Positions 9,039 through 16,775 of a DNA stretch of 64,000 nt are shown piece by piece (within the stretch, counting starts at the first letter, position 1; each line of letters opens with the position of its first letter). The stretch covers positions 62,001-126,000 of the forward strand of contig JAUWAU010000004.1 of assembly GCA_030601885.1 (NCBI GenBank). Reading direction: 5' to 3'. The position numbers and the translations under genes are program-made. The DNA is from Armatimonadota bacterium. GTDB taxonomy: Bacteria; Armatimonadota; Zipacnadia; JAUWAU01. Under the pieces are notes generated by a model. That model was given only the letters and a program-made list of their open reading frames with translations, did no database searches and was not told where the DNA came from.

Positions 9039-9375
9039 CGGGCTACACTCCCATGCCAGCGCCAGCTCGTTATCGCGCGCTGTTGCCAGTCTTATTGCTT
9101 GCGGAGAGGTGCCACGGGCGGGCACCAACTCTCATGGACTGCGGCTCGCGGTACCATGTGGCCCGAAAGCGCGGATGGGGCACCGCTAAATACTTGTGCC
9201 CCATCTCGCGCGCGATGTGAAGAGTTTTTGTTTCTCCGGCCGTATGGGGTTGGAGGCCAGGCATCGCTGTTGACAATCCGCCATGGACTGACGGAAGAGG
9301 CATTGCGGTTGTGCCCGATATGTGCTATTCGTAGGGGCCCAGCAGCACCGCCACAGGGGAGGGTACGAGGCACTC
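9039..9375. other. Intergenic stretch, no gene seen
   Basis: This 337-base stretch separates the RDD gene (leftward) from the DUF5678 gene (rightward) and should hold both promoters. TTGACA occurs at 9270-9275, but no acceptable -10 hexamer follows at 16-18 bases. I see no RNA gene or repeat here. Confidence 0.5.
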
Positions 9376-9666
9376 ATGGAGGTGAGGAACGTGGATGCTA
9401 TAGGCAAGAGCGCGCGGGAGATACTCAGCGAGGAACTCGAGTACTTCGAGCGGCACCGTGACGAGCTACTGACGCGCTATAAGGGCAAATTCGTTGTGGT
9501 AAAGGGCTCGAAGCTCATTGGTCACTTCACCACAGCAGAGGAGGCGTACGAGGCTGCGGTCACCCGGTTCGGGGAAGAGCCGTTCCTCCTGAAGCAGGTG
9601 TTGGAGGAGGAGCCGCCCGCTCAGCTCCCAATGCTCTACACAGGGACCATCGGTGCCCATCTATAG
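9376..9666 (+). CDS. DUF5678 small protein, partner of retropepsin-like gene
   Basis: A 96-residue cytoplasmic protein. The segment YKGKFVVVKGSKLIGHF followed by TTAEEAYEAAVTRFGEEPFLL matches DUF5678, a small alpha/beta domain. ATG 9376 is preceded by GAGG at a good distance, and the upstream part of the longest ORF looks non-coding. The 3' end overlaps the next gene by 14 bp. The pairing of a DUF5678 protein with a downstream retropepsin-like aspartic protease recurs, from memory, in many bacteria and suggests a conserved two-gene unit of unknown role, perhaps substrate or regulator with protease. Confidence 0.75.
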   Translation: MEVRNVDAIGKSAREILSEELEYFERHRDELLTRYKGKFVVVKGSKLIGHFTTAEEAYEAAVTRFGEEPFLLKQVLEEEPPAQLPMLYTGTIGAHL

Positions 9667-10114
9667 CATTCGACCATCAGTTGATGATCCAGAGGCGGGG
9701 CCCGAGTGGCTGGCGAGCTTTGGCCTGGTCCTCACTCTTTCCGTAGGTGTCCCGAAGATGTGGTCTCGGCGCCTCGCGTCCAAGGGCAGAACTGTGCCGG
9801 CCCAACAGGAGCGCCTGGGCCTAGTAGATACAGGAGCGTCGCGGACGTGCATCGACATCAGCATCACGAGACAGCTCGGACTGCTGCCACTTCAGACCAC
9901 GCCAGTTGCCACGCCCTCCGGGATCGAGGAACGCGGAGTGTATCCCGTGCGCCTGGAGTTTCCGGACATGCCCATACCCACCCACGCTTTTCTGCGGGTC
10001 CTGGCGGTGGATTTGGCGGGCATGGGCGTGGGCGTCCTGATAGGCCGGGATATCTTGCAGAACTGCCTGATGATATGGAACGGACGCACCGGCGAGGTAA
10101 CATTGGCATACTAG
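9653..10114 (+). CDS. Retropepsin-like aspartic protease
   Basis: A 153-residue single-domain protein with LGLVDTGASRTCID; the DTGA catalytic motif has its Asp at residue 59. A second hydrophobic-Gly element, VGVLIGRDIL, lies near residue 130. One DTG per chain implies a homodimeric retroviral-type protease, as in bacterial retropepsin-like proteins. No signal peptide or transmembrane segment is visible, so it should act in the cytoplasm. It overlaps the DUF5678 gene by 14 bp, indicating co-translation. The substrate is unknown; the DUF5678 protein is an obvious candidate partner. Confidence 0.8.
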   Translation: MPIYSIRPSVDDPEAGPEWLASFGLVLTLSVGVPKMWSRRLASKGRTVPAQQERLGLVDTGASRTCIDISITRQLGLLPLQTTPVATPSGIEERGVYPVRLEFPDMPIPTHAFLRVLAVDLAGMGVGVLIGRDILQNCLMIWNGRTGEVTLAY

Positions 10115-10126
10115 CACGCGTCTGCA

Positions 10127-11767
10127 CTACCCGCCTGCCCGCTTCCGCGCGTAGATCGCCCTCCCGTCGTAGGTCCGCCCCATCCCTTTGAAGGGACAAT
10201 GGAAATAGGATCCCCCGCCGTAGTAGACCGGGACCGCCTCGGGCGTGCCCCGCTGCGCCGCGATGAGATGCAGCAACGCCAGTGGCGTCCGGCTGTCGAA
10301 CTTGGCAAAAAGGTGGTCCTTGCTGCTCACGAAGAAGCCGTGGTGGAACTGCGCCGTGAGGAGGTTCCGCCCGATCTTGTTGGCCGCCTCCAGGAACCGG
10401 GCGTTCCCTGTAGCGCGATGTAGCTCCAGCAGCCCAAACAGCGCATACACGTCCGCGCAGGACGTGTTGGCGTCCAGCTCTCCAGGCACTCCCGGCTCTG
10501 ATCCCATCTCGCCCAGTCCGTTTCCCCCCGCGATGCCGCGCGCCATCCGCCACATGAACGGATCGCCGGTAAGGCGGTATGCCGTGGCGTAGGCGCAGAA
10601 AAACCTCAGGCTCGCGTTGAACTTGGCCAGCGCCGAAGCGCTGTAATACCCCTCGCGCTTCACGTCGCTGGGCTTCAGCCGAGTCCCGTCTGAGATCATG
10701 GGCCAGAGCGAATTGTCGCTGTCATCGTACGCCCATTTGCCATAGGCGGTCAGATCCTCGTGGGCCCACTGCAGGAACTCCTCGCCATCCCCGGCCAGCA
10801 TTTCCCCCAGCCGCAGTTGCAGCATGGCCGCCGTGCCATACCGACTACCGGATTTGCCACTGTCGAGGATGGTGGGGTCCATCAGCCGTTCCCCGAACTC
10901 GGGGCCGAATTGCGCCATCCCCCGATCCTTCTCGATGCGGCTGTACTGCGTGCCGCCGAGGCCCGTCTTCGGGCTGCGAATCTCCACGTACCGGCGCGCC
11001 AGGCGCTTCGCCCAGACCAGCGAGGCCTGCTCTCCCGACAGCTTGGCGAGCCACGCGCCCGCGTAGAAGAGATCGCTACCGGTGTTCATGAAGGTGAGGC
11101 CCTTGCCTATGAAGGGCACGGGACCGCCGACGTACTCGTTCTCCCACAGGTCGCCGCGGGGCGCCTCGTAGGCGCCGTGCCGGTTCATGTCGAGAATGTC
11201 CCACTGCAGAATGTGGGCGTTCCAGAACTCCTCCAGGAACCGGCGCGTGGCCGACGGATTCACCTCCCACATGAGCTCGTAGAAGGGATAGTGCGACTTC
11301 AGCTCGTGCCTGTAGCCCTCGCCAACGGCCTTCTCCCCGGTGGCGTCGTACACCCGATGCCCGCCCCAGTCGAGTAGGCCGTCCTCGTGCTGCAGGTTGG
11401 CGAAGGCGTATTCCAGCGCCTCGACAGCCGCCTGCTTGTACCTCGGATCGCCGGTCAGATTCGTCAAGCCAACGAGCACGCGGAACAGATTCTGCTGGCT
11501 CGCCAGGTTCGACATGATCCAGGATTCGTCGTCGGTCAGCCACGTGGCCGGCTCGTGAGTGTCTACGTTGAGCCCGTCAACGAACAAGGGCGTATGCTTG
11601 GGGCCGTAGACGTCTCTTCCGTGCGTCAGGACGTTGTCGGCGAACTGCCTCACGCTGGCGAGGATGTTATCCCCTGCAGGCGCCGCATCAGCCGACGAGG
11701 CGATCAATAACACCGCGCCAAGCATCAAGAGGGACATGGCAGGCAATTGGCTCTGACTTGTCATCAT
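10127..11767 (-). CDS. Secreted PL2-like pectate lyase (alpha-toroid)
   Basis: A 546-residue protein with a signal peptide (hydrophobic run to ADAAPA, about residue 30). The body is helical-toroid-like, with repeated Trp/Tyr/His motifs: HTPLFVDGLNVDTHEPATW, LASQQNLFRVLVGLT, ILDMNRHGAYEAPRG and a C-terminal YALFGLLELHRATGN. These resemble proteins annotated as family 2 pectate lyases or related six/seven-hairpin enzymes. If so, it would cleave polygalacturonate in the periplasm by Mn-dependent beta-elimination. A GGTGGGATCACC ribosome site precedes ATG 11767. Other toroid enzymes (e.g. GH88/GH127-like) remain possible. It is last in a leftward run of four genes. Confidence 0.65.
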   Translation of the reverse strand: MMTSQSQLPAMSLLMLGAVLLIASSADAAPAGDNILASVRQFADNVLTHGRDVYGPKHTPLFVDGLNVDTHEPATWLTDDESWIMSNLASQQNLFRVLVGLTNLTGDPRYKQAAVEALEYAFANLQHEDGLLDWGGHRVYDATGEKAVGEGYRHELKSHYPFYELMWEVNPSATRRFLEEFWNAHILQWDILDMNRHGAYEAPRGDLWENEYVGGPVPFIGKGLTFMNTGSDLFYAGAWLAKLSGEQASLVWAKRLARRYVEIRSPKTGLGGTQYSRIEKDRGMAQFGPEFGERLMDPTILDSGKSGSRYGTAAMLQLRLGEMLAGDGEEFLQWAHEDLTAYGKWAYDDSDNSLWPMISDGTRLKPSDVKREGYYSASALAKFNASLRFFCAYATAYRLTGDPFMWRMARGIAGGNGLGEMGSEPGVPGELDANTSCADVYALFGLLELHRATGNARFLEAANKIGRNLLTAQFHHGFFVSSKDHLFAKFDSRTPLALLHLIAAQRGTPEAVPVYYGGGSYFHCPFKGMGRTYDGRAIYARKRAGG

Positions 11768-11895
11768 GGTGATCCCACCTGCGAGTCAACAGTAGGCAAC
11801 CGGACACTGCGCGGCACCGCCAGATTCCCAACGGCCTCGTTCGCGGCGGCTCCATGCAGAGCGGGCGCCTTTGCCCCACAGGGCTGCCGAAGGTC

Positions 11896-12450
11896 CTACT
11901 CCTGCGCGAAGGCCACGAGTCGCTGGCCCGCCTCTTCGAGCGCCGGGAGCATGTAGTCGCGGTTCCATCTGGTGAGCGGAAGAATGTCGAGTAGGCGCAG
12001 GCCCAAGTGGCTGAAGCAGCGCTCGAGCATCTGGGCGCACGAGACTGTGCCCCTCCCCGATCCGCCGGCGGCGGCGATGCCGAGCACTGCGGAGTTGGGT
12101 AGAGGCGATCGCTCCTTCGCACCGCGCTCACAGCGCCGCAGGCGATCCAGGAAGGCCTTCACGATCTCGCTCGTCTCGCCGAAGTACACCGGTGTGCTGA
12201 GCACGATGGCCCGGGCGGCGTAGAGCTTCTGCCTCGTCGGCTCGAACTCATCCTCAATGACGCACACGCCCTCGTCGCGGCACTTCCCCCACCCGGCGTC
12301 GCACGCGAGGCAGAGCCTGATGTCGGCCTTGCGAAGATGGATCAATTCCACCTCCGCGCCAGCGGCCTTCGCCCCCTCGAGCGCGCGCTGCGCTCCGGTG
12401 CTCGTGAGGCCGTCCACGTTCGGGCTTGCCTGAATGGCGACGACTCTCAT
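11896..12450 (-). CDS. NADPH-dependent FMN reductase / iron-sulfur flavoprotein family
   Basis: A flavodoxin-fold protein of 184 residues. The N-terminus MRVVAIQASPNVDGLTS is the FMN phosphate-binding loop, and the middle LSTPVYFGETSEIVKAFLDR matches this family. A Cys-rich insert, CLACDAGWGKCRDEGVC, matches the cluster-binding motif of archaeal-type iron-sulfur flavoproteins, so it may bind a 4Fe-4S cluster besides FMN. AGGAGG lies just before ATG 12450. It probably transfers electrons in the cytoplasm; its donor and acceptor are unknown. Why it sits between secreted carbohydrate genes is unclear. Confidence 0.8.
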   Translation of the reverse strand: MRVVAIQASPNVDGLTSTGAQRALEGAKAAGAEVELIHLRKADIRLCLACDAGWGKCRDEGVCVIEDEFEPTRQKLYAARAIVLSTPVYFGETSEIVKAFLDRLRRCERGAKERSPLPNSAVLGIAAAGGSGRGTVSCAQMLERCFSHLGLRLLDILPLTRWNRDYMLPALEEAGQRLVAFAQE

Positions 12451-12489
12451 GGTGAAGTCCTCCTCCCCATTGGCGGCGACCTGCCGTCA

Positions 12490-13353
12490 TCAACGGTTGT
12501 CGCCGCCGAGTTGTTGGCTGATCTGGCCCAACGCGCCGCGGTCCGGCGACACAACCGGCGGTATGTTCTCGCTGAAGAAGATCACCGTGTCATCGAGGCC
12601 GTACTTCTCGCCTTTTTCCCTCGGGTTCGCCAGCACGATCGACCAGATTCCACCGGCTTGGCCCGTACCGACCGAAACGTCGAGCGGAGTCACGGGATCG
12701 TACTGGTCGGTCTTCTCCAGAACCACGTCGCCCGTGGGCGAGATGACTCGGACAGTTGCTCCCTCGTTCGGGCTGTCGCATTGGACGTAGACGCGGAAGC
12801 GCGTAGCGTCCTCGGGGACAGCGAAGTATAACGGCTGCGCTGCGCCGGTGATGTGCAGTGGCTGAAGCTGCGAGTGAAAGACGGCGAAGGGCCGGTCGGC
12901 GAAGCCCACCTTGTACCAGTCGCGAAAGCCGCGGACGCGCAGGGCGCAGAAGCCATCCCGAGGAGCGCGGGCACTTGCCGTCAGGGGCTTGGAGATCCCA
13001 CGCCGCGACAGCAGCGCCGTGCCGTCGGCGCTCACGAGCTGCACCTCGGGCCGCTTGGTAGAGTACCGGGGCACGATGTATGGCTCGATGGTGAACTCGA
13101 TGGTTTCACCCGCGCCTGTCGGCAGCAGGAAGTAGTGGGTGCCTCTAAACAGGAGGCCCTTTGGCTTGCCTCCCTGCGCAAGAGCCACTGGGCAGGAAAG
13201 CGCCAAGACCACAAGTGTGGCCGCCGAGCAGGCGAGCAGAGCCAGGGCCAGGGCCACAAGAAAGGCCGGCGGGGATGGGCATCCTCGCCCCACAACACGG
13301 CGCCGAGGGCGATCTGCTCGGCAGTCTGTCTCACTGGATGCTAACCACGGCAT
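12490..13353 (-). CDS. Secreted beta-sandwich protein of unknown function
   Basis: About 287 residues from ATG 13353, which overlaps the upstream glycosidase-like gene by 23 bp; GTG 13293 is an alternative. A long hydrophobic run (FLVALALALLACSAATLVVLAL) ending SCPVALAQ is an export signal. The mature part is beta-rich with no Cys cluster, and has a pre-peptidase-C-like stretch (QPLYFAVPEDATRFRVYV... TGDVVLEKT...GIWSIVLANP). I do not recognise an enzyme motif. Coupling by overlap to a secreted glycosidase-like protein suggests an accessory or substrate-binding role outside the membrane. Confidence 0.6.
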   Translation of the reverse strand: MPWLASSETDCRADRPRRRVVGRGCPSPPAFLVALALALLACSAATLVVLALSCPVALAQGGKPKGLLFRGTHYFLLPTGAGETIEFTIEPYIVPRYSTKRPEVQLVSADGTALLSRRGISKPLTASARAPRDGFCALRVRGFRDWYKVGFADRPFAVFHSQLQPLHITGAAQPLYFAVPEDATRFRVYVQCDSPNEGATVRVISPTGDVVLEKTDQYDPVTPLDVSVGTGQAGGIWSIVLANPREKGEKYGLDDTVIFFSENIPPVVSPDRGALGQISQQLGGDNR

Positions 13354-15448
13354 ACGTGTACACCTCCGGGACGGTGAGCGTGGCGACGCCGTCGTCCACG
13401 CGCATTGGGAGTTCCCCGCCAAATTCGCCGTCCGGATCTATCAGCACCGCACGGGACGGGCGTTTGCCCTTTGGCAGCGGCACGCGAAGCGTGAGCTGGC
13501 CCTGCGCGGTCGGCGGTTCGGTGCTGTCTCGCCCGAGCGGCACCTCGTAGTTCACCAGGTGAACGACCACCCGCGAGCTATCGGGCTTGACGTACGCGTT
13601 GACCTTGAGCGACCCCGGCTCCGCCACTCCCTCGACCCACGAGAGCGGCCGGCTGACTGCCTCGCTAATCTCGCCACGCCAGGCCTCCTCAGGCGGAAGG
13701 CTGGCGTAGTGGATACAGCGACCCTTTCCGAACTGCCGCACCCGTGTGCGGGTACTGCAGAGCTGCTCGAAGGGCCAGCGCTCCCGCTGCACGCACTGTT
13801 TGTCGAACGTGCCTGCATCCGTGCCACAGAGCACCAGCGTCCCGCCGTTGCGAATGTAGCCCAGAATCAGCGCCACGTCATCGTCGGACAGGTAGCGCAC
13901 GTACTGCGGGAGCACAACGACCGGGTAGCGGGCGAGGCGCTCGGCGGTGAAGTTGCGCTCCGTTATCAGGTCGAAGACGACGTGCGCGTCGAAGATCCCC
14001 TCGGTGAGCTGATCGATCTCGAACAAGCCGGCCTGTTCGTCGGTGAAGAACCGCTGCTCGGCGAAGCACAGGACGCCGACGGGGGCGTAGATGTCGCAGC
14101 CCTCGTACAGATCCCGGTGCGCCGCGAGGAACTTGCGGTACTTGGCGACCTGGTGGGCGGTGTCGCGGTCGATGTTGGTGTTGTAGGCGCCCCCGCCGCC
14201 GAAGGCTGCCGCCTCGGCGAGGTTGAGGCCCACGGTGTGGGGGCTGTTGTCGATCCAGGCGAAGCTGCGGCGTGAGCCCGACATCCTGGGGCGCGTCGTC
14301 ATCGTCACCCGCAGCCCGCTGCGCGTGGCCTGGGTGTACTTGTACTGGAGCGCGCGGTAGTTGTAGTGCTTGAAGGTGACGACGCCGGCCACGTCTACCC
14401 TCGCCAGCCCGGAGATGCCGCCGTAGTCCTCGCCGTTCTCCTCGGACTGAATGAACGTGGCCACCTGGGAGACGGTCTGGATTTCCGGCCAGCCGCGGCT
14501 CCAGGTGCCGAGATTCGCGAAGATGTGAAAGGGGCGCTTCGTCTGTTCGGCGTAGGCCTTGAGGCTGCGGAGAAACTCGATGTTCTCCGCCGCCCAGAAG
14601 CGCCGCGTCTCGTACCACAGCAGCGTCTCGGGCTCCTCGCTGAGGCGAATGTCCTCCGGGCGCTCGAAGCCGAAGAGGCGCCGGAGCTCCGGCGGCTTGT
14701 ACTTGCGCTGCAGGTATTTGCGGAAGTCCGCCCGGCAGCGGTCGCAGTAGCACATGAAGCGGCCGTTGTTGTCCATATACACGCCGTCGTAGTCGCACTC
14801 GGCCACCAGGCGCACGACCTGCTGCAGAAACGTGCGCCAGCCGGGCTGATTCCCACAGGCCGCGTAGCGGAAGTTCGGCGCGTAGTAGGGCGCCTCGAAC
14901 GGGTACGTGGTGAAGAAGCTGCCGTCGGGGCGGCGGCGCATCCAGCGCTCCGGGTCGTCGGCCGGACGCGGGGCGATGCCGAAGCGGGCGTACTCGTCCC
15001 AGTGGTCGTAGAAGTCCCAGAAGCCGGTGCGCTTCCAGTGATCGCCACCGATGGTCTTGCTGCAGATGTACGGCATGATGAGCTTGACGCCGCAGTCGCG
15101 CATGGCACGCACCATGCGCCGAATGGCCGCCATCTTCGCCTCGAGTTCGTCGGGGCTGATGCGGCGGATGTGCTCTCCCTGCCCGTACGCCTGGTTCTCG
15201 CCGCCGACGCCCGGCACCGGGCCCCAGTTGTGATGGATGGGCAGGTCCTTGCCCACCACGAGCAACTCCGGCGCGTTCGCGGCCACTCGGGCGACCCACT
15301 CGGGGTTGTCCAGGTGGTCGTCCCCGTAGTCGCGGATGTAGGTAATGGGGAGCTGCGTGATGTGGTCGAAGGTGATGTCGGCAGCGGCGCTTGGCGGCCC
15401 TGTCGCCAAGCTCGAGACTGCGAGCCACAAGGCGACCCGCGTCATCAT
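13331..15448 (-). CDS. Secreted glycosidase-like TIM barrel with beta-galactosidase-type C-terminus
   Basis: About 705 residues from ATG 15448, chosen for the signal peptide MMTRVALWLAVSSLATGPPSAAA and the preceding GGGAGG; 172 upstream codons look non-coding. The N-terminal half is a TIM barrel with YDGVYMDNNGRFMCYCDRCR, a motif recalling GH42/GH29-like and DUF4434-like hydrolases. The Asp-rich VYMDN strand could hold a catalytic residue. The second half has a Rossmann-like trimerisation domain (RYPVVVLPQYVRYLSDDDV... GGTLVLCG) and a beta-sandwich, the GH42 layout. Substrate is unknown. It heads a leftward run with the beta-sandwich protein, flavoprotein and PL2-like lyase genes. Confidence 0.75.
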   Translation of the reverse strand: MMTRVALWLAVSSLATGPPSAAADITFDHITQLPITYIRDYGDDHLDNPEWVARVAANAPELLVVGKDLPIHHNWGPVPGVGGENQAYGQGEHIRRISPDELEAKMAAIRRMVRAMRDCGVKLIMPYICSKTIGGDHWKRTGFWDFYDHWDEYARFGIAPRPADDPERWMRRRPDGSFFTTYPFEAPYYAPNFRYAACGNQPGWRTFLQQVVRLVAECDYDGVYMDNNGRFMCYCDRCRADFRKYLQRKYKPPELRRLFGFERPEDIRLSEEPETLLWYETRRFWAAENIEFLRSLKAYAEQTKRPFHIFANLGTWSRGWPEIQTVSQVATFIQSEENGEDYGGISGLARVDVAGVVTFKHYNYRALQYKYTQATRSGLRVTMTTRPRMSGSRRSFAWIDNSPHTVGLNLAEAAAFGGGGAYNTNIDRDTAHQVAKYRKFLAAHRDLYEGCDIYAPVGVLCFAEQRFFTDEQAGLFEIDQLTEGIFDAHVVFDLITERNFTAERLARYPVVVLPQYVRYLSDDDVALILGYIRNGGTLVLCGTDAGTFDKQCVQRERWPFEQLCSTRTRVRQFGKGRCIHYASLPPEEAWRGEISEAVSRPLSWVEGVAEPGSLKVNAYVKPDSSRVVVHLVNYEVPLGRDSTEPPTAQGQLTLRVPLPKGKRPSRAVLIDPDGEFGGELPMRVDDGVATLTVPEVYTYAVVSIQ

Positions 15449-15697
15449 TGCGACGACCTCCCATCCTGCTGCATGCCTGGCAGTCTTTCCTCGCAGCGGG
15501 TCCGAAACCTTGGCGCTCTGGGCAGACCGCAACTGCCCACAAGGAGACCTTATGCGACGCGCAGAAGGGTTCCTGGCGGCATGGGTGTTGCGGGTACGAG
15601 GAAGCGAAGCAATGGTCTGCTCGGTGAGGGCTCGGACGGGGAGCTGAGACCCGGCCGCCGGGGTGTGCCGGTCGGACGCGAACGATGGTGGATAGCA

Positions 15698-16459
15698 ATG
15701 CCTGCGCACCTCTGCACGGTAGTTCTGTGTCTGCCGCTCATCGGACAGGCGCGGGACTGCCCGCCGCCTCGGGCGTCGCTCCTGGCGAACCGGCAGCCAG
15801 CAGCGCTGTTGGGTACAGGCACGGCCCAGCCGCGGCGCGCCGGCAGCTTGCAGACGCACATGCGGGGGCGCAATCAACGTCCCGGCAGACGAGACCGGCG
15901 CAGACAGGCCTTGACCCTCGGCCTGGCTACTGCTGCCCTCATTCTGGCAGACCGGGATGCCCACGATCTCATAGGGACAAACGCGGACGGGGCCGACGCG
16001 GAGGTCTCCCAGTGGGTGCAGACGTTCGGCCTGGAGACCGGCGCGGCCTCGGTCGTGGGCCTGTATCTTCTCGGCGATGATTACGATAGGACGACTGCGA
16101 AGACGGCAGCCACTGCGGCGGCCAGTGCGGCGCTTACGGTGGAGACACTGAACCTCCTGACCGGGAGGCAGAGGCCACGTGAGGGGAGTGGTCGCGGAGA
16201 TTTCCGTGGCCCTTTCTCCGGTGGCCAGTCATTTCCGTCAGGTCACACGGCAATAGCCTTCAGTCTGGCGACAGTCTATGGGCAGCGATACCCCAAGCAC
16301 GAATGGGCGTTTGACGCATTGGCCGTTGGCGTGGCTGTGGCCAGAATGCGGGAGGATAAGCACTACCTCAGCGATGTCTTTGTTGGGGCTCTGATGGGCA
16401 CGTACTTCGGCCACCGGGCCCTGAAGGGCAAAGGCGGCCTCTTTGGCTTCCGGTTCTGA
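15698..16459 (+). CDS. PAP2-family membrane phosphatase
   Basis: About 253 residues from ATG 15698. The three signature motifs of phosphatidic acid phosphatase type 2 are present in order: TGRQRPREG (KX6RP-like), SFPSGHTAIAF (PSGH), and MREDKHYLSDVFVG (SRX5H-like, with the His-Asp pair). Hydrophobic segments between them place the active site at the outer membrane face of the inner membrane. Such enzymes dephosphorylate undecaprenyl pyrophosphate or lipid phosphates. The N-terminal 75 or so residues are Arg/Pro-rich and poorly conserved in look, so the true start could be further in. Confidence 0.8.
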   Translation: MPAHLCTVVLCLPLIGQARDCPPPRASLLANRQPAALLGTGTAQPRRAGSLQTHMRGRNQRPGRRDRRRQALTLGLATAALILADRDAHDLIGTNADGADAEVSQWVQTFGLETGAASVVGLYLLGDDYDRTTAKTAATAAASAALTVETLNLLTGRQRPREGSGRGDFRGPFSGGQSFPSGHTAIAFSLATVYGQRYPKHEWAFDALAVGVAVARMREDKHYLSDVFVGALMGTYFGHRALKGKGGLFGFRF

Positions 16460-16599
16460 GCGTCTCGGAAAAACGACCGCCCGCAGCGTCCCAGGCCCGC
16501 CTACCGTCGCCGCCCCGGCTGCGAAGGCCGGAAGTAGCTCGCTACGCAGCACGAGTCAGACAGCGACAAGCGACCCGTGGCACCCGCAGAGCCGTGCCT

Positions 16600-16634
16600 T
16601 TGACTAACCACTAACCACCGACCACTGACAACTG
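16600..16634. repeat. Short GTGGTTAGT-type iterated repeat
   Basis: On the minus strand this reads as iterated CAGTGGT/GTGGTTAGT words. A similar short run (AGTGGTCAGTGGCC) stands just before the 97-bp tandem repeat at about 5120, so it is a dispersed simple motif. Confidence 0.5.
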
Positions 16635-16678
16635 CGGTGACGTGCATATCTGGTGCATCTATAGGAAAACATATCACT

Positions 16679-16752
16679 GCAGGCTGGAAGCCTGCGCTCC
16701 CGGCATCGGACACATCGTCGCTGGCCGGGAGCGCAGGCATCCCTGCCTGCAT
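16679..16752. repeat. Compound palindromic element, intergenic copy
   Basis: Two small hairpins (GCAGGC...GCCTGC at each end) flank a longer inverted repeat, CTGCGCTCCCGGC with GCCGGGAGCGCAG. The 24 bases at 16727-16750 are the exact reverse complement of 21026-21049, which lies inside the GH95-like gene. The element sits downstream of both convergent genes and could also act as a terminator. Confidence 0.75.
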
Positions 16753-16775
16753 GCCTTGTCGCCCCGAAGGGGCGC

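Noticed and set aside
9270..9275. TTGACA as a -35 box for the DUF5678 gene
   Set aside because: No -10-like hexamer at 16-18 bases; left as an unassigned coincidence.
14366..15697. 444-codon N-terminal extension of the PAP2 frame
   Set aside because: It lies antisense to the glycosidase-like gene and has no domain; the PAP2 gene starts at 15698.
13878..15698. 606-residue open frame on the minus strand
   Set aside because: A frame-shifted shadow of the glycosidase-like gene at 13331-15448. It is Arg/Pro/Gly-rich without any family motif; the overlapping frame has clear domains and a signal peptide.
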